The notes under the pieces are model-generated. The model ran no database searches. It was not told where the DNA came from and saw only the letters and a program-made list of their open reading frames with translations. Source: Ifrita kowaldi (lineage: Eukaryota > Chordata > Aves > Passeriformes > Cinclosomatidae). Taken from it: a stretch of DNA of 64,000 bases. Both the position numbers and the translations under genes were made by a program. Position 1 is the stretch's first letter; every line of letters begins with the position of its first letter. This document shows, piece after piece, positions 62,257-64,000 of this stretch. The stretch is from assembly GCA_013398055.1 (NCBI GenBank), contig VZRS01000239.1:1-64000 (forward strand), written 5' to 3'.

Positions 62257-62652
62257 TATAGAATCATAGAATGGCCTGGGTTCAAAGGAACCTGAAAGAT
62301 CATCTAGTCCCAATTCCTCTTTCACTAGACCAGGTTGCTCAGAGCCCCATCCAGTCTGGCCTTGGACACCTCCAGTGATGGGACATCCACAGCTTCTCTA
62401 GGCAGCATATTCCAGTGCCTCACCACCCTCCCAGTAAAGAATGTCTTCCTAATATATCTCTTCCTAATATCTAATCTAAATCCTAATAATCTTAATCCTA
62501 ATATGGAATCTACTCTTTCAGTTTCAAGCCATTCCCTCTTGTTCTTGTAAAAAGTCTCTCCTCATCTTTCTTGTTGGCTCCCTTCCAGGTACCAGAAGGC
62601 TGCAGTCAGGTCATCTTGAAGCCTTCTGTTTTCCAAGCTGAACAAACCCAAG
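62257..62652 (-). mobile_element. CR1 LINE 3'-end fragment
   Basis: About 395 bp of reversed CR1. It starts with TATAGAATCATAGAATGGCC and AAGATCATCTAGTCCCAATT, continues through TCCAGTCTGGCCTTGGACAC, and ends near CAAGCTGAACAAACCC. Between about 62445 and 62510 the CCTAATAT and ATCTAAT words are repeated several times, which lengthens this part relative to the copy at 34648. Only the end of ORF2 and the 3' UTR are represented. Confidence 0.95.
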
Positions 62653-64000
62653 AAGGCACAACCAAAACCAAAAATAAACAAAAAAAGAAATACAGAAAGA
62701 AGTTGAAAACTCTCTAAAGTCTGGTATATACTTGAAAAAATTTACTTGATACCAAGTACAGATTTTTGGGGTTTTTTTTTTGGCTGCATGTTGCTGCAGA
62801 GAGCCCTGACACAAGATTAGGAAGAGAGAATGGTAAACTTGTAGGACAGTTCAGGGAGACAGCACTGGCCATGGCAGGTGCTCTGGGAGAAGGGAAGCCG
62901 TGTTGAGCACCTGCTGGCCTTATATAGGCAGATAACAACCCAGGGATGAACAGGCTGATCCCAAAGCCCTGTGTCTGGGTAAGAAGCTTAAAACAGGGAA
63001 ATATTTTAAGTGACATCTGGCATTTTGTTTTCTATTTTATGAGTAGATAGTAGTTTTGCTCCGAGAAAAAAAGAATCTCATCAATTGTCCCAGTGTTCTT
63101 CTATGGTCAGAAATAATCTAATAGTTGTCATTACACCCTGATTTATTAGCCTCACTCCCCCAGAATCCAGCCCACCTCTAACAGATTAGAGATGGGATTT
63201 TCTCATACTGAAGATCTTTTAGTCTGATCCCGTATTTTTCAAGGAGCAGCCAAGTTCGGTGTGTAATGTGTCTTTCAAACAATGCCTCTGAGACTAAGAG
63301 TTTTGAAGATATCCTTTTTTTATAAAAGGGAGTAGAATCTGGCTCTAAGCATTCAAGATCCCTCTCTGGACTTCATCTGGATCTCTCAAGAGATGTAGAT
63401 TACTCTCTCAAGAGTCAAAGTAAGGCAAATCTCTGGCTTTACAGAAACTTACAGTTATACTGCTTGTCCCTGTCAGCACCTTTAAATTTTGTTAGAAATA
63501 AGTTATATGATTGCATTCTTGCATTTACTGCTCCTGAATTTCCTCACAATGTTTTAGTTAGAGATATCATTCTATGTGAAAGCCATGTTCTGTTTTCTTA
63601 CAGAAATATATATTTGAAATAAGAACTTCTCCAGAATCTTCCAGACCAAAGCAATGTTTGTAGCAAACAGATGAGAAGACACTTCATCAGTATCTTTAGC
63701 TTTTATTTCTTATGTCTGTAGAAAGTTTTCTTTGATTGTAGATGAATGACAAAAAGAAGAATTAACTGTGGTTTAAAGCTGGAACAGATTATATGACACA
63801 AGCTTTTAAAGAAGCAGAAGCTGCAAAATGAAAAGCAGGTGTTTGAAGGAATGGCACATGCACCTCTGATTCACAAAGAGTTTCATTTGTCATTGTTCAG
63901 GTGGGGCCAAGCTGCATTCAGGGAATTGTTTGAGGTCTTTGCATTTTAGAAATATTGGCAATACAGAACACTTTTTTAAATTCCTGTGTCCATGACCTGA
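62653..64000. other. Sequence without recognised genes; minus-strand promoter-like unit
   Basis: An A-rich tract (about 62660-62700) follows the CR1. The minus strand has a TATA-like box with a downstream ATG (next entry). Beyond 63050 I see nothing to name. Confidence 0.5.
62714..62926 (-). promoter_or_regulatory. TATA-like box with downstream short ORF (speculative)
   Basis: On the minus strand, TATATAAG (plus coordinates 62919-62926) lies about 50 bases before an ATG at 62872 set in CCTGCCATGGCC, a strong start context. The ATG opens 52 codons ending at 62714, beginning MASAVSLNCPTSLPFSLPN. The frame runs into the A-rich tract and has no recognisable domain. The spacing would place a start site near 62892. 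Inference only. Confidence 0.15.

Noticed and set aside
1..64000. tRNA, rRNA, snRNA, CRISPR array, operons or bacterial features
   Set aside because: Looked for and not seen. The sequence is vertebrate-type non-coding DNA with CR1 repeats.

Overview
The window looks like a piece of bird nuclear genome. The main evidence is seven interspersed fragments of the CR1 non-LTR retrotransposon. Several carry the typical 3' end: on the minus-strand copies, an ATAGAATCATAGAAT-like start followed by a TTGGAAGGRACCTT-like block. The fragments are 5'-truncated and sit in AT-rich sequence, and together cover about 3.3 kb (roughly 5%). The species cannot be named from the sequence. I recognise no known protein-coding exon, tRNA, rRNA or snRNA. 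The window reads as a gene desert or the inside of a very long intron. Most open frames are short and begin at non-ATG codons, and the longest one (165 codons, 46480-46977 +) is simply antisense to a CR1.

Layout. 1-485: CR1, plus strand, cut by the window edge. 1694-2592: two 448-bp copies in tandem, one base different, with the only N of the window at the joint; this is most likely a false duplication made at a contig join. 2593-10034: no gene recognised. 10035-10850: CR1, plus. 10851-15738: no gene, but it holds a 24-bp hairpin with a 4-base loop at 12044-12095. 15739-15835: short CR1, minus. 19.8-23.5 kb: a GC-richer patch and a chain of exon-like segments. 31248-31345 and 34648-34972: CR1, minus. 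37788-37806: perfect G-quadruplex motif. 39513-40363: two open segments that join in frame across a near-consensus intron. 45.0-45.75 kb: GC-rich patch with overlapping open frames and a possible terminal exon. 46429-47485: longest CR1, minus, with a recognisable reverse transcriptase box. 62257-62652: CR1, minus. The remainder is AT-rich sequence with pyrimidine tracts and small simple repeats.

No genes can be shown to work together here. The items most worth testing are two gene models built only from splice signals and reading-frame continuity: four segments between 19814 and 23456, and two segments between 39513 and 40363. Next come the near-perfect hairpin at 12.05 kb, a minus-strand TATA-plus-ATG unit at 62.7-62.9 kb, and the N-joined duplication. 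All gene models are inference and could be chance, because cryptic splice sites are common in 64 kb of AT-rich DNA.
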